Assembly: GCF_901709675.1 (NCBI RefSeq) | Contig: NC_051095.1 | Coordinates: forward strand, 21,947,956 to 22,011,955 | DNA: 64,000 nt | Origin: Syngnathus acus | Lineage: Eukaryota; Chordata; Actinopteri; Syngnathiformes; Syngnathidae | Reading direction: 5' to 3' | Shown: piece after piece, positions 1-10,284 of the stretch | How the letters are laid out: every line of letters starts with the position of its first letter | Numbering within the stretch: the stretch's first letter is position 1 | Position numbers and translations under genes: made by a program | The notes under the pieces: model-generated | Told to the model about the DNA's origin: nothing | Databases searched by the model: none | Seen by the model: the letters and a program-made list of their open reading frames with translations, nothing else

Positions 1-480
1 CATTCCTCATCCGAAGAGCTACTATCAGTGTCATGCAAAACACTGTGAATGCTGGGGGCGAGAAAACGATGGAGATGCTCCCTAAAAAAATGTTGGAAGG
101 CTGCTCGCGCGGCTAGATTGTGAAAGTTAATGTCGATACCTTGACACCATCTGTTAGGCTGGATGCCCCTTCTGTATCGTGGATGGCCCACAGTATACTT
201 TTGACAACGGGGAAATTATTCCCATAGGAAGTCATAGAAAATGAATTATTTTTGCCCCAGGGTCATATTGGCACACTCCCAAACCTGATTACCACACCAC
301 CGCTCCTAACAACATGTAAACACAATTCGTACACTGTTTACCCTTTTATGACATTCTCTGGATGCATGGCACCTCAGAGTAAAGTGGTGGGGTCTCATCT
401 CATCGAATAAAAATGATTATACACTAAAGTATAAAGTGGGCACGTTTTTCAGAAAAATTTTGTTTGGAAGCTGAATTTAA
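1..480. other. Unassigned sequence at the left edge
   Basis: No recognised gene. On the minus strand a frame stays open for about 70 codons, from roughly position 225 down to the window edge, and ends in a Ser/Asp/Glu-rich stretch (HDTDSSSSDEE). It follows a stop codon and resembles neither sh2d1a exon 3 nor any family I can name. It could be chance, a transposon fragment or an exon of an unknown gene. Positions 480-807 also show nothing recognisable. Confidence 0.25.
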
Positions 481-807
481 CACTTTCAGGCTCTTTTGAG
501 ATTTTACCTTCCACTGTAGTGGTTTACGATGGCTATTGTAGTTTATCCGCAAGGTGGTTTAATGGGGTTAAGATCATGGAGGTCATATTCATCCACAAAC
601 AACCATGTACAGTATTTATGGGCCTTGCTTTAAGAATTGCTCTACCTTTCATGCTGGAACAAATAAAAGGCCTTTACCCAAGTGTTTCCACAAAAACAGA
701 TGCCTACAGTCATCCAAAGTGTCTTGCTATACTTAATAATTAAGATTCGCACAATACAAAAACTTGACATTCCGACCTCTAACTGATGTCAAACGTGGTT
801 GTCTTAC

Positions 808-1126
808 CTCTGCAGCCCATGAGCCTCCATCATGCTTGTGAAGTCTGTATGTAAAGACAATTCCTCTGTATCTACACACAGACACACACACACATATATA
901 CTGTAGTACAGTATATACTATACTACATTATGATCAATTATGTGGAAATGATTAATGGAAGCCCACTGAAAAGTTGTTCTTCTACTCACAGCACACAGAG
1001 GCAGTAGACATCGGGTATCGAGTCACTGTTTCGGATCAAATAGCAGCCGTCCCGTCCATCCAGAGCCAGTCGCCTCTCACCCTCCATCGTACCAATGGGT
1101 CCGTGGTAGACAGACAAATCTTCCAT
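808..1126 (-). CDS. sh2d1a: SH2 domain protein 1A (SAP), exons 1 and 2, partial
   Basis: SAP is a free SH2 adaptor of T and NK cells that binds tyrosine motifs in SLAM-family receptor tails and recruits Fyn. Exon 1 is 990-1126 (ATG at 1126, context AAAGATGG). Exon 2 is 808-871. Exon 1 reads MEDLSVYHG at the start, then the phosphotyrosine-binding Arg in YLIRNS at residue 32, then VYCLCVL. Exon 2 continues YRGIVFTYR and ends GSWAAE. Donors are GTGAGT and GTAAGA; the acceptor before exon 2 is TAG. The exons are 137 and 64 nt with split phase 2, matching the human gene as I remember it. VYHG and VYCLCVLY favour SH2D1A over the paralog SH2D1B. Exons 3 and 4 were not found at 1-807 and presumably lie off the left edge. 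The ATG at 1126 is the only in-frame ATG seen in the upstream open stretch. Confidence 0.9.
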
Positions 1127-2594
1127 CTTTACATACCACAACTGCTTTGTCGTTGTTTCTATTTCTAATACGCTTCCCCTTTTCTCCTTCTCACTCACTT
1201 CAGCTTTTTAACTACAAGACTGTATGAGCCCTACGCTGGAATGGCGACATCTTGCAAGCTCGAGCTTTGACTTAGGAGCTTTCTGAGCTTCTCCTCCTCC
1301 AACTCAACATTGGCGGCAGGAAGAATCCATTGAGTCACGTGGCTCGTTGCGCAGCAATCTTCCTCCATGCAGCTGTATGACTTGGGGCGGATACAAGTAC
1401 TTGAGTTAGGTGGCCTAAGTGGCACGTTATTTCAGCGAGAGGTGGCTGCGCATGCATGTGTGAGTCATTCTTCCTCTCACCATCCACAGTCAGGGATTTT
1501 TGAATTAAAATTAATTCATCCAGAACAATGCCCATCCTACTCATAATCAAGCAAGAAAAAGTTGAAGTGAAAGGCAACATTTTGCTGATCTTAATTTATG
1601 CGATAGTGCCATTTTCTTTGCAGTGGCTTTCCTTTAGTCTACTGTATTATCGCTTATCCTCCATCACTAACTCACTAGCTAACAGCCAATCAATTGCCAC
1701 AAACGGCCGACACCATTTTGTATACTACAGTCAATCGCTCATTCATTCAAATCAAATCTAAAAAGCACAAAGGCACCTTCTTCACAGTTCTAAACATTGG
1801 ATTTGTTCGTAGTAGTACAGATTGTCGTAGATTGTCAACATCCACAGCGCAATTAGCATCAAGACATTAAGACATTGTACAGTTTTGACATGTTTGAGTC
1901 ATAAGACTTTGTTGTTTTCACAAATTTGTAGGGTTAGGTAACAAGAAATGTGCCATCCAAGAGTCGCCTACACTTCATTTTCTCAGTTCTCGTTCACCAG
2001 TGCCTTCTATTGATCGAGTGTCAAGGACGCATACACCTCATCCACCGAACAGCGAGGAAGCGGCTAATGAAGCCGCGTGTGTCTCAACATTCTGCAGTGC
2101 TGCTCCAAACTCCGCTTGCAATCTGTCCTGTCACTTGCAGAATTGCTGTTGTGCCCAGTGTAGCTGTAAACAGGAGCTGGTGATTAAAATATTGAATGTC
2201 GTATGCACATTTTGTTAAGCGCGTGCCATAGCATCTGGTGTGTCATTCTGAGATGTACATTATCATTAGAGGCTAGGAGGCCGCATATGCCGAGACAGTG
2301 AAGGGTCCTTAACGAGACCACACACTCCTACAGAAAATACATTTCTGACTTTGAGAATCTTTCAGTCTGAATGACTTTGAAGGTTTCTACAGTCACAACT
2401 GTAGCCTCAGAGTCATTGGTCTGTATCATGGTTCTCTTTCCCTCAGCTTGTAAAGATCATGAGCATGGGGCTTCTGGGCTGACTGTGTGGGTAAGCAGCC
2501 AGCACGGGTCCTGTCTAGCTGCCTAATACATCTGCAGCATGTTAGCGCCACTCAATGGTCAATCTGTAAATTACTACATTGAGAAGCATTATAG
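1127..2594. other. sh2d1a upstream region, no gene seen
   Basis: This covers the presumed 5' UTR and promoter side of sh2d1a. Short open frames here lack homology and splice structure. No TATA-like element or regulatory site could be assigned with confidence. Confidence 0.5.
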
Positions 2595-3851
2595 CAGGGG
2601 TGGGCAAACTTTTTGAGTGGCGGGCCGAATTTGGTTCTAAATTTAGACCGGGGGGCCGAACCAGGAGCAGATGGATGTAGTGTGACATGTAAAGGTCATT
2701 GCACAAAAGGTTTGTACTTTTAGTAGGTAGTAAAGCATGGATATTCCAAAAAAGCTTTTTGAAAATAAATGCATTTATTAACAGAATTAAAACAAATATT
2801 TCACCAAAAAGTTACTATCAGTGATTCTCATTAAATACGACACTGTTATTATGAATAATAGTTTCCATCACTTCAGCGCTTGCAGGTCAGATTTATGAAA
2901 TGTGTTTATCTAATGAGGCGAAATCACATCAAACGGCAAACATTCTGACCAAATACATCATCTTGAAGAATCAGTGAAAGAATACATCTAAATAAAGTAT
3001 CAAAGAAATCAATAATATTGTTGGTCACCCTTTTTTGCTAGTGCATCATGGTTTGGAGTAAAATTTGTTGTGGTAATTTCGTTCTTTTTTCAGTTCATAT
3101 GGCTTCAACCAGTAAGTGTCAATAATGCGCATCGAAGCTGGTGCCACCTCGCCGTAAAACAAAACGAGGAAGAAAATGACGTAACTTACCGTTCACGAAC
3201 AAATCGTGAATTGCATTTCCCGTTCACCAACTGAACGGATCTGTGAGTGAACGAGTCAGTGATTTGCATATCCAGTTCATCGCGAGAACGGATCAGTGAG
3301 GGAACGAATCCTGACTTTCCCGTTCGCGAACGAGTTAATGGGTGAACTGCCTTCCCGTGCATCAACTAATCAGTCAGTGAACGTGTGGCGTCTCCTGGCG
3401 GGAACTATGTAAGCCAGAATGTAGATTTACAATTTGCCAAGGAAAGAAAGAACCACTCACTGAAACACCACTTCTTTTATGCACGTTTTCTCCAAGCTAA
3501 CGGCTAACTTTATTGCATGAAGGGATGCGCTGTGATGCAACAACGGGGAGATAATGCTTCTCTTTGAGTAATCTTGATTTTATAACACTTATAGTAGTTT
3601 TTAAATAACGTGTATGCATATATACGCCTAAATATTGCTATCCGAACATATCTACTGCAATTTCACATTAGATTGGAGGGATTTTACGAGTCCGTGATGT
3701 AATTTCCCGTTCACGAATGAGACGAGTCAGTGACGCAACTTCCCGTTCACGACCGGGTGAGAGACTGTTGCCAACGGATCAGTGTGTAGGTGTATTATAG
3801 AAAGTAATGTGTGAATTACCCGAGCCAATTATTATTATTATTATTATTATT

Positions 3852-4208
3852 ATCCATCCATCCATCCATTTTCTGAACCGCTTTAGTCCCCACGGGGGTC
3901 GCGGGCGTGCTGGAGCCTATCCCAGCCGTCATCGGGCAGTAGGCGGGGGACACCCTGAACCAGTTGCCAGCCAATCGCAGGGCACACAGAGACAAACAAC
4001 CATTTGCACTCGCACTCACACCTAGGGACAATTTGGAGTCTTCAATCGGCCTAATCGGATGTGGGAGGAAACCGGAGTGCCCGGAGAAAACCCACGCGGG
4101 CCCGGGGAGAACATGCAAACTCCGCACAAGGAGGGCCGGAGGTGGAATTGAACCCGCACCCTCCTAACTGTGAGGCGGACGTGCTACCCAGTGCGCCACC
4201 GAGCCGCC
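3852..4208 (-). mobile_element. tRNA-derived SINE with GGAT-type tail, near full length
   Basis: Read on the minus strand, the element starts with GGCGGCTCGGTGGCGCACTG, a tRNA-like head. A B-box-like GGTTCAATTCC follows, then a conserved body containing TTTGCATGTTCTCC and GGATAGGCTCCAGC. It ends in an ATGGATGG tail. The tail resembles the 3' end of Rex3/Expander RTE LINEs as I recall them, which would supply the retrotransposition machinery. Other copies are at 36127-36465, 52344-52740 and 63048-63389, with fragments at 5886-5969 and about 55540-55597. (ATT)n tracts lie on both sides. Confidence 0.8.

Positions 4209-4294
<86 letters not shown>
4209..4294. repeat. (ATT)n microsatellite
   Basis: About 28 ATT units directly abut the SINE head. 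A shorter (ATT)n tract at 3828-3851 abuts its tail. Confidence 0.95.
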
Positions 4295-4297
<3 letters not shown>

Positions 4298-4366
4298 TGT
4301 TTTGTGTTGTATTGTTTGATTGGGGGACGATTCGTTGAACGATTCGTTTGAACGAATCTTTTGAGT

Positions 4367-4444
4367 GTGATGTGAATTCCAGTTCTTGTAAGTGAACTGA
4401 ATCTTTAGAATCAGTTCACTTACAAGAACTGGAATTCACATCAC
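4367..4444. repeat. Perfect 34 bp inverted repeat with a 10 nt loop
   Basis: The left arm 4367-4400 (starts GTGATGTGAATTCC) is the exact reverse complement of the right arm 4411-4444. The spacer is 4401-4410. It most likely represents the terminus of the nested transposon. It could extrude as a cruciform or fold as an RNA hairpin. Confidence 0.92.
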
Positions 4445-4779
4445 TAGCGCGAATTACGAGAATGCTGACGTCGCAGCCCGCACTCGAAATTCGGCAATGA
4501 TGGAAATAGAGCGCGGAGTGCGCTGGGTCCGTACTACTTAGTGTAGTACACAAGTGCGTGCACGTAATGAGTGTGCACCGAGCTTTCTGACACGGCTTCC
4601 GGGAGTTAATGCGCGGGCGGGCGCTTCCCGATCTATTGGGGGAAATGTAGTGATTGCAGGGAAAATGACTAAAAAAAAGTTTAATAATACAATATATTCA
4701 GGTTTGGCGGGCCGGATTAAACAGCCCCGTGGGCCGGATGTGTCCCGCGGGCCGTAGTATGCCCATATCTGTATTACAG

Positions 4780-5508
4780 TCACTCTTACTTGGGGTCGTA
4801 GTGATTATTATTACTGCAGGAAAAGGACACCAGACTACGTATTAGTTTCAAATATCAGAGGTTGAAAAAGAATACACTTGCTGTACCTAAGGGGGGGAGG
4901 CTGGTAAAGCTAAAGTTGCAATTCAACTCCTTTAAAAGTCCAGACTAAAATGTACTTGTAAAGTTAAATTTTATTTTTACTGATAATTATGTGCTACACC
5001 CATTCTGGTGATTGGCACAAATACAGTAAATCTTATCGATAAGCAAAATAGTTTCCCTTTTTTTTTTAATCAACTCTCAAAGAAAAAAGTAAGGGCGCTA
5101 ATATTGGCGGAGGCTTTCATGCTTTCCAAATAACGTGTTCCCATAGCTTTGCTTAACCTCGAGGGCTGACCAACAACAAAAGCTAAATTAACCTAATGAT
5201 TCTTTTAAATCCAGGTTAAAAATTGTTTCCATGATTAATAATTTATAATACTTTTTTTTTAAAGAAGATCTGTAATTCGAATAACCTTTTTATTTATTTT
5301 CTTTGCTTTTAAACGTTTTAACTTTTTTGTTTGTAGATTATTTTAAATGTTGGAGCCAACTTTAAGTTGTGTGAAGCATTTAACATATTCAAAAAAATGA
5401 TGTGGTCAAGATACAAGGAGGGGGAAATGGGTACCTGACTCATATACTTTAGATTGAGCTGGCTAATGATGAAATCTGTTATTATTGATATTACTATAAT
5501 TGTTACTG

Positions 5509-5511
<3 letters not shown>
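4780..5511. other. Intergenic, nothing recognised
   Basis: AT-rich sequence between the transposon complex and the next microsatellite. No exon-like or repeat structure was recognised. Confidence 0.5.
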
Positions 5512-5542
<31 letters not shown>

Positions 5543-5610
5543 CTACTACTACTATTATTATTATTTATTATTATTATTATTACTATTACTATTACTATTA
5601 CTACTACTAC

Positions 5611-5653
<43 letters not shown>
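5512..5653. repeat. Compound (ATT)n / (ACT)n microsatellite
   Basis: Triplets of ATT are interrupted by blocks of ACT. The long Ile, Leu, Tyr or Asn homopolymer frames it creates are not genes. Confidence 0.95.
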
Positions 5654-5885
5654 GTAAAAGGACATAACCTGTCACACAACAAACAAGAAAAACTAAGTGA
5701 TTGTATTAGTAACACTTTATACAATATACTTTATATCAATTGACTCTTGCTTTGGTTTGTCTCTTGTATGTTTTTTTTGTTGTGCTTTTCAGTTTTCTCT
5801 TTGTTTTTTCTCTCAATGCTGGTTATCAATATCTCTTATAGCTGTATATCGTATAAGAATATAATAGAACAGAAGGATCAATTTC

Positions 5886-5969
5886 CCCCGCCTACTGCCC
5901 GATGACGGCTGGGATAGGCTCCAGCACACCCGCGACCCCCGTGGGGACCAAGCGGTTCAGAAAATGGAT
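5886..5969 (+). mobile_element. 5'-truncated SINE copy with 14 bp target-site duplication
   Basis: Only the last 84 bp of the GGAT-tailed SINE are present, from CCCCGCCTACTGCCCGATG to AAAATGGAT. The flanks gaaggatcaatttc at 5872-5885 and 5970-5983 are identical, which shows insertion by target-primed reverse transcription. Confidence 0.88.
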
Positions 5970-5983
5970 GAAGGATCAATTTC

Positions 5984-8900
5984 TTTTTCATAGAAAATCC
6001 ATTCAGACAACGGTATTGCTGCTGATGGTGAAAAAAAAATTATATACGTACATAACCATGCATTCCACATTCAACATACGTAACCTTTAGTACAGGGCGG
6101 GCAAGAGGGGGATTGCTGCTTGAGGAAAGTATTTTCTGGTAGCCAACTCTGCAATCATAATTGTCTCTTTTAATGCACATAACAGGACTCTTAGCAATTA
6201 ATGGGACCATTAATTTGGTTGCTCAGGGGCTGCTTCCCTAAGGCACACATCAGTGAATTAAACTTATTATCGCGTATCATGAGCACCAATCAGTCTGTTA
6301 TTATATTTTTTTCAGTAATAAGTGTGGATTATGTTGTGTTTTATTCACATACTCGATAAGAACATGTTGCTTTATGGTTTGTGATGATGATTATTAGCAA
6401 TAGTTATCCTAACAAGGGAATAATTTAAGCATAGGATAAAAAATTATACACTTAATACAAAGTGGAATATACTGTGTGTTGACTTAATGTAATGCATTAT
6501 GGTAAATGATGACTTGATGTAATGCATTGTTGGATTTGATGAAAATAAGTCACCAACTTAATTGTTACAAAGATACCAAGGACAAGGACTATACTGTCCA
6601 ATAGCACAATCTAGCTCTTCCAATTCTGTTGTATCATTGTCATTGTTCCCAAGAGCTCCTTCAAATCTCAATTACGATTGACTTTATTACTCTCTATTAA
6701 TTTTGTATCATCATCTGTGAATATTGGTGAAAAAAAGCATTATTTTGACAAAGGAAGGAATAGAAAGTACAACTTATTTGTTTTTGAATTTAGGGATTAA
6801 AGATACAATGTCCTAAATGAATCCTCAAGTAAAGAACAGACAGTGATGAAAAATGTGAAATTCTTTAATACACACCAAGGTCTAACACTTGATCAATCAT
6901 ATAATAGGTTTCGTCAGATTTCGAGGTGTTGGGTGGCTTTCAGCAGGGAAAACAAATCCCCTCTATGAATTCCCAGCTCACATAGGGGCAGGCCAGGGTC
7001 AGTCAGATTTGTGGATGATCTATAGCAGACACAAGTAGCAGACAAAGATAGTCCATTGATTAGTACAACACAAGTGTTTGGACTGGAATGCATTATCAGA
7101 GCATCTGTATGAGACTATGTTCGACAGCCTTGATATGTGCAATGCATTGTGAGATCATTCGAGGAGGACGAGGGACTAAACATATTGCTGTCCGGTTTTT
7201 CTTTTGAAATTCAGGCAAAGGAATTACTTTACTCAACATATTTTAAATAATACTGTACAATAGTGAGATTGGATTAACTGTTTGACGGTAGACCTATGAA
7301 ATAATGTAATATCTGTATTTATTTCGATACAGAATGCAACTCTTGACAAATGTATTTGACCACCAGTCATGAAGAGAATATACGGCCACATAAAGTGCTT
7401 TAAATTGACTTGAGTTGAGTTCAGTGAGTGCTCAACATTTCATTATTTTGAAGAGGAACTGAATTCACCATTTTAATACCCACATTTGAACTTACTATGC
7501 TCTTCTGTAGGAAATCAACATCTTAATAAGTGTTAGTGTATCATACATTTATTAACAATTATGTTGTAGCATTTTAATTATGATTAGGATCTACAAACAA
7601 GCGTAATAGCCATTATACAACCATAAACCATGATTGTGGTAAATACCAATGCTGATAATTTACGACAACTGAGGCATAAACCTTTCTCTGGCTACCGGTC
7701 TAATAAATGTTTTAAGTGCCTTACATTCTAAAAAGTGAAACAATAAATTTTAATCACACTTAGTGACTTACTCCAAAGAAAATTATACCCGAGTCAGATT
7801 TTGACATCAAGTGGGTATTTGTTGGCTGGATATATTCTGACTGGAACATACATAAGTATCATAGAATCTATTTTCAAATGTATTTGCCGCTTTTTATTCC
7901 CCGCCCCCCCTTAAATTCATATCAGTGATATTATTACCGATGTATAATTTGGAGGGAATACAATTGTGGTAACTTCAAACATGACCTAGAAGTTCCCATT
8001 CGACTGTACACTGTACAACATAAAGTTGAGCAATAGCAAACCAAACCAAAACATTTCAAACCTCACCTTTTGTTAGCTTGTGAGATGGCATTAGTTGAAA
8101 GGAAAGGAGAGATCGTATATAGTCATAATATTAGACAGCCTTCAGTGTGGTGAAGTGCAGTTTTACAACCTAATAAACATATCGTTAAATTAATACCTCT
8201 GACAGTGTCAATAAAAACTGAGCTGTTATATCTTTGCTGAAGCAGAATATGCAGTTGTCTTGGCACTCGGGCTGTGCATGTGGCCATAGTGTATCACAAT
8301 GTACTTTACATTAAAACATAATCCCTGTTTATCCTTTTACTTTTTTATTTACTGTATGTGTGTTCCTCATGCTAAATCCCGTTCATTTGTGTGAGTGGTC
8401 ATAATGGACTAAGGAAGTCAGAGAACCAGGAAAACACCCGTAATCACAGGATTAAGATGTAAATAAAATCAATTAAATTGCCGTTGGTCTTTACTGTAGG
8501 CTACTGCAATGTTTTGTTGAACAGCATGTATAGCAGATACAAACTTGACCCTGAAAAAACAAGCTAACACAGGTTAATATGACATTCCAAAGGTGGTGCT
8601 TTACTTTACCATCTGAATCCTTTCAGTGCATTCATGGAGGATACCTAAAGGAACAACAACCGAACACAGATCGGTTCTTCTTATTATTAAGGATGTGCAG
8701 AGAAGTCATATTGGGGAAAAAGCATGCTGCATCAGATTAACATGTTCTACAATGGACTCTACGGAAGTCTGGTGACCTTCTATTCACACACTGCATGAAG
8801 GATGGAGAAAAATGTAGACTAAGTTTGTGTTCAGTAACAACTTTGCAATTGTATTTCAAAAACAGTAAAACATACGATCTCCGTTGCTTTGAAAAATCAG

Positions 8901-8996
8901 TTGGCAATTGCAAAATCAGTCTCAATCTTCAGGTGACAGTATTTTTCCCTCCTTACTATTCCTGTATCAACCCCGTGTGGTTAGCTCGTCAGTCAC
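5984..8996. other. Intergenic and putative agtr2 3' flank
   Basis: About 3 kb of AT-rich sequence without recognisable exons or repeats. The part next to 8997 should contain the agtr2 3' UTR. A TTTATT (AATAAA on the minus strand) near 8344 is a possible polyadenylation signal, but it was chosen by position only. Confidence 0.45.
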
Positions 8997-10238
8997 CTAA
9001 GCATGTGCAGAGGCTTCAACAATTGCCAGATCTTTCAAGTCACTGAGTTTTCGGGAGAAAGAACTGAGCCTAGTGCTGAAAGAGCCCCTCTTTTGACTGT
9101 GATCCTCCTCACGTGCCTTCAAACGTACACACAGACCCTTACTGAGGGCGCCCAGTCGGCCCCGGAAATGGTTCCCGATGAAGCAGTACAGCACAGGGTT
9201 GATGGCAGAGTTGGAGAAGCCCAAGCAGAGGCTGAGCGGTGTGAGATTCTGGACAGCCCACCGTGCCCAGCAACTGTCCAACCAGTTGTAACTCTTCAGT
9301 ATGTCAATAAAGGTCACGCAATGGAAGGGGAACCAGCAGAGGAAGAAGGCCAAGACAACAGCAGCCACAGTCCATAAGACCCTTTCCAGCCCCCTTCCCT
9401 CCATGGGTTTGCTTCCACTGGAGCTGGGGTTCACACATGTGGTCGAGGGTCGCTCTGGTTTACCGCAGCTGTCCTGTGACCTTGAGGATTTAAATGCGCT
9501 GCCAGAGTGTGGTGGTCTCCGCAGGCTTATGAGTCCAGGGCCAGCCAAGAAGTGTCTGCCAATGGCGCAGTAGCAACAAGAGATGATGATCATTGGCAGC
9601 AAAAAGCCCAGAAGTATTTTCATCCAGGCCAGGCTGCGATACCAGGTGAGATCCGGATAGCTAATCACACAAGCTTCCACGTCGTACTCCTCGATGTAGC
9701 GCGTGTCCCTCAAAGCTATGGTTGGCGCCGTGCAAGCCAGTGCCAGAACCCACACCAGGATGCACATGAGCTTAGCACGTTTCAGGTCTCGAACACTCTG
9801 AGAGCGCAGTGGGTGCACCAGAGCAAGGTACCTGTCCACGCTCATGCAGGTGATGAAGAATATGGAGGCATACAGGTTGAGATTATGAAGACTTCCGGAG
9901 ATCTTGCAGGCTACTCTTCCGAAGAGCCAGCTGTACCCTTGCGAGTAGTAAACAGCCCAGAGTGGGAGGGACAGCAGGAACAAAAGGTCCGACACGCAAA
10001 GGTTCAGCATGAAGGTGTTGGCCACAGTTCTCCTCGAGGCGCTTGTGTGGGCCAACACGGACACGGCCAGTGTGTTGGCAATGATGCCCAGTACGCAGAT
10101 AATGCTGTAGATGGAGGGGATGATGGTGGTCATGGGTACCGGTGGCCAGTCGGTGCAAACAGACGCATTCTCACTGTTTTTGCTCGTATAAGGAGAGATG
10201 GTGGAGTTAAAACTCAAGCTGTCATTTGGGACTGCCAT
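8997..10238 (-). CDS. agtr2: Type-2 angiotensin II receptor-like GPCR
   Basis: A class A seven-helix receptor of 413 residues in one uninterrupted coding exon. N-glycosylation sequons lie at N5, N11 and N24, and Cys28 fits the extracellular Cys of angiotensin receptors. Helix 3 ends in ASIFFITCMSVDRY, which closely matches the AT2 receptor, with the DRY motif. The second extracellular loop reads ALRDTRYIEEY, like the AT2 FRDVRTIEY loop. Helix 6 has AAVVLAFFLCWFPFH and helix 7 has NPVLY (NPxxY). The Ser/Thr/Arg-rich tail resembles a kinase and arrestin site. The third cytoplasmic loop is about 35-40 residues longer than in human AT2 (363 residues). The start is the ATG at 10238 with A at -3; the frame is open upstream only to a splice acceptor at 10283-10284. 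Human AT2 likewise has its whole coding region in one exon. The AT2 assignment over AT1 rests on these motifs and on X-type synteny. The frames antisense to it are shadows. Confidence 0.8.
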   Translation of the reverse strand: MAVPNDSLSFNSTISPYTSKNSENASVCTDWPPVPMTTIIPSIYSIICVLGIIANTLAVSVLAHTSASRRTVANTFMLNLCVSDLLFLLSLPLWAVYYSQGYSWLFGRVACKISGSLHNLNLYASIFFITCMSVDRYLALVHPLRSQSVRDLKRAKLMCILVWVLALACTAPTIALRDTRYIEEYDVEACVISYPDLTWYRSLAWMKILLGFLLPMIIISCCYCAIGRHFLAGPGLISLRRPPHSGSAFKSSRSQDSCGKPERPSTTCVNPSSSGSKPMEGRGLERVLWTVAAVVLAFFLCWFPFHCVTFIDILKSYNWLDSCWARWAVQNLTPLSLCLGFSNSAINPVLYCFIGNHFRGRLGALSKGLCVRLKAREEDHSQKRGSFSTRLSSFSRKLSDLKDLAIVEASAHA

Positions 10239-10284
10239 AATGGAACAATTCCACTTCCCTTCTTTTTGTGCTCCAAGGTCCACT
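10239..10284 (-). promoter_or_regulatory. Probable splice acceptor and short 5' UTR of the agtr2 coding exon
   Basis: On the minus strand a pyrimidine-rich tract CTTTTCGCTTCTTTCCAG ends at 10283, followed by 44 nt before the ATG. This suggests one or more upstream non-coding exons, as in mammalian AGTR2. The upstream exon could not be located. Confidence 0.6.

Larger units (their letters stand above)
3079..4445. mobile_element. Sequence nested inside the hAT element, rich in CGTTCACGAAC-like repeats
   Basis: Similarity to the sister hAT copy stops near 3079 and resumes near 4446, so this 1.37 kb replaces about 200 bp of that copy. Between 3190 and 3770, variants of CCCGTTCACGAAC and GAACGAGTCAGTGA recur at least eight times, in both orientations. 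Similar GAACGATTCG units recur near 4330-4356. The right end is the perfect palindrome at 4367-4444. A SINE flanked by (ATT)n sits inside. It is probably a second DNA transposon or MITE; the left terminus is not clear. Confidence 0.55.
2595..4771 (-). mobile_element. hAT-type DNA transposon, non-autonomous, interrupted by later insertions
   Basis: The left end is CAGGGGTGGGCAAACT. The right end is the decayed complement, reading TATGCCCATATCTG. Flanking 8-mers cattatag (2587-2594) and tattacag (4772-4779) agree at 6 of 8 positions, as expected for an old hAT target duplication. Both ends match, in reverse complement, the element at 28744-30036, including the GC-rich block next to the right end and the AT-rich block next to the left end. 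The middle (about 3079-4445) is unrelated to that copy. No transposase frame survives. This copy looks older than the 28744 copy because its ends and duplication are degraded. Confidence 0.82.

Noticed and set aside
986-1198. sh2d1a N-terminal extension upstream of residue 1
   Set aside because: The apparent start at 1198 is GTG. The homologous start is the ATG at 1126, and the upstream residues have no counterpart in SAP.
10239-10283. Longer agtr2 N-terminus beginning at 10283
   Set aside because: The first codon there is GTG, not ATG, and it coincides with a good splice acceptor. The first ATG is at 10238 in a good context.
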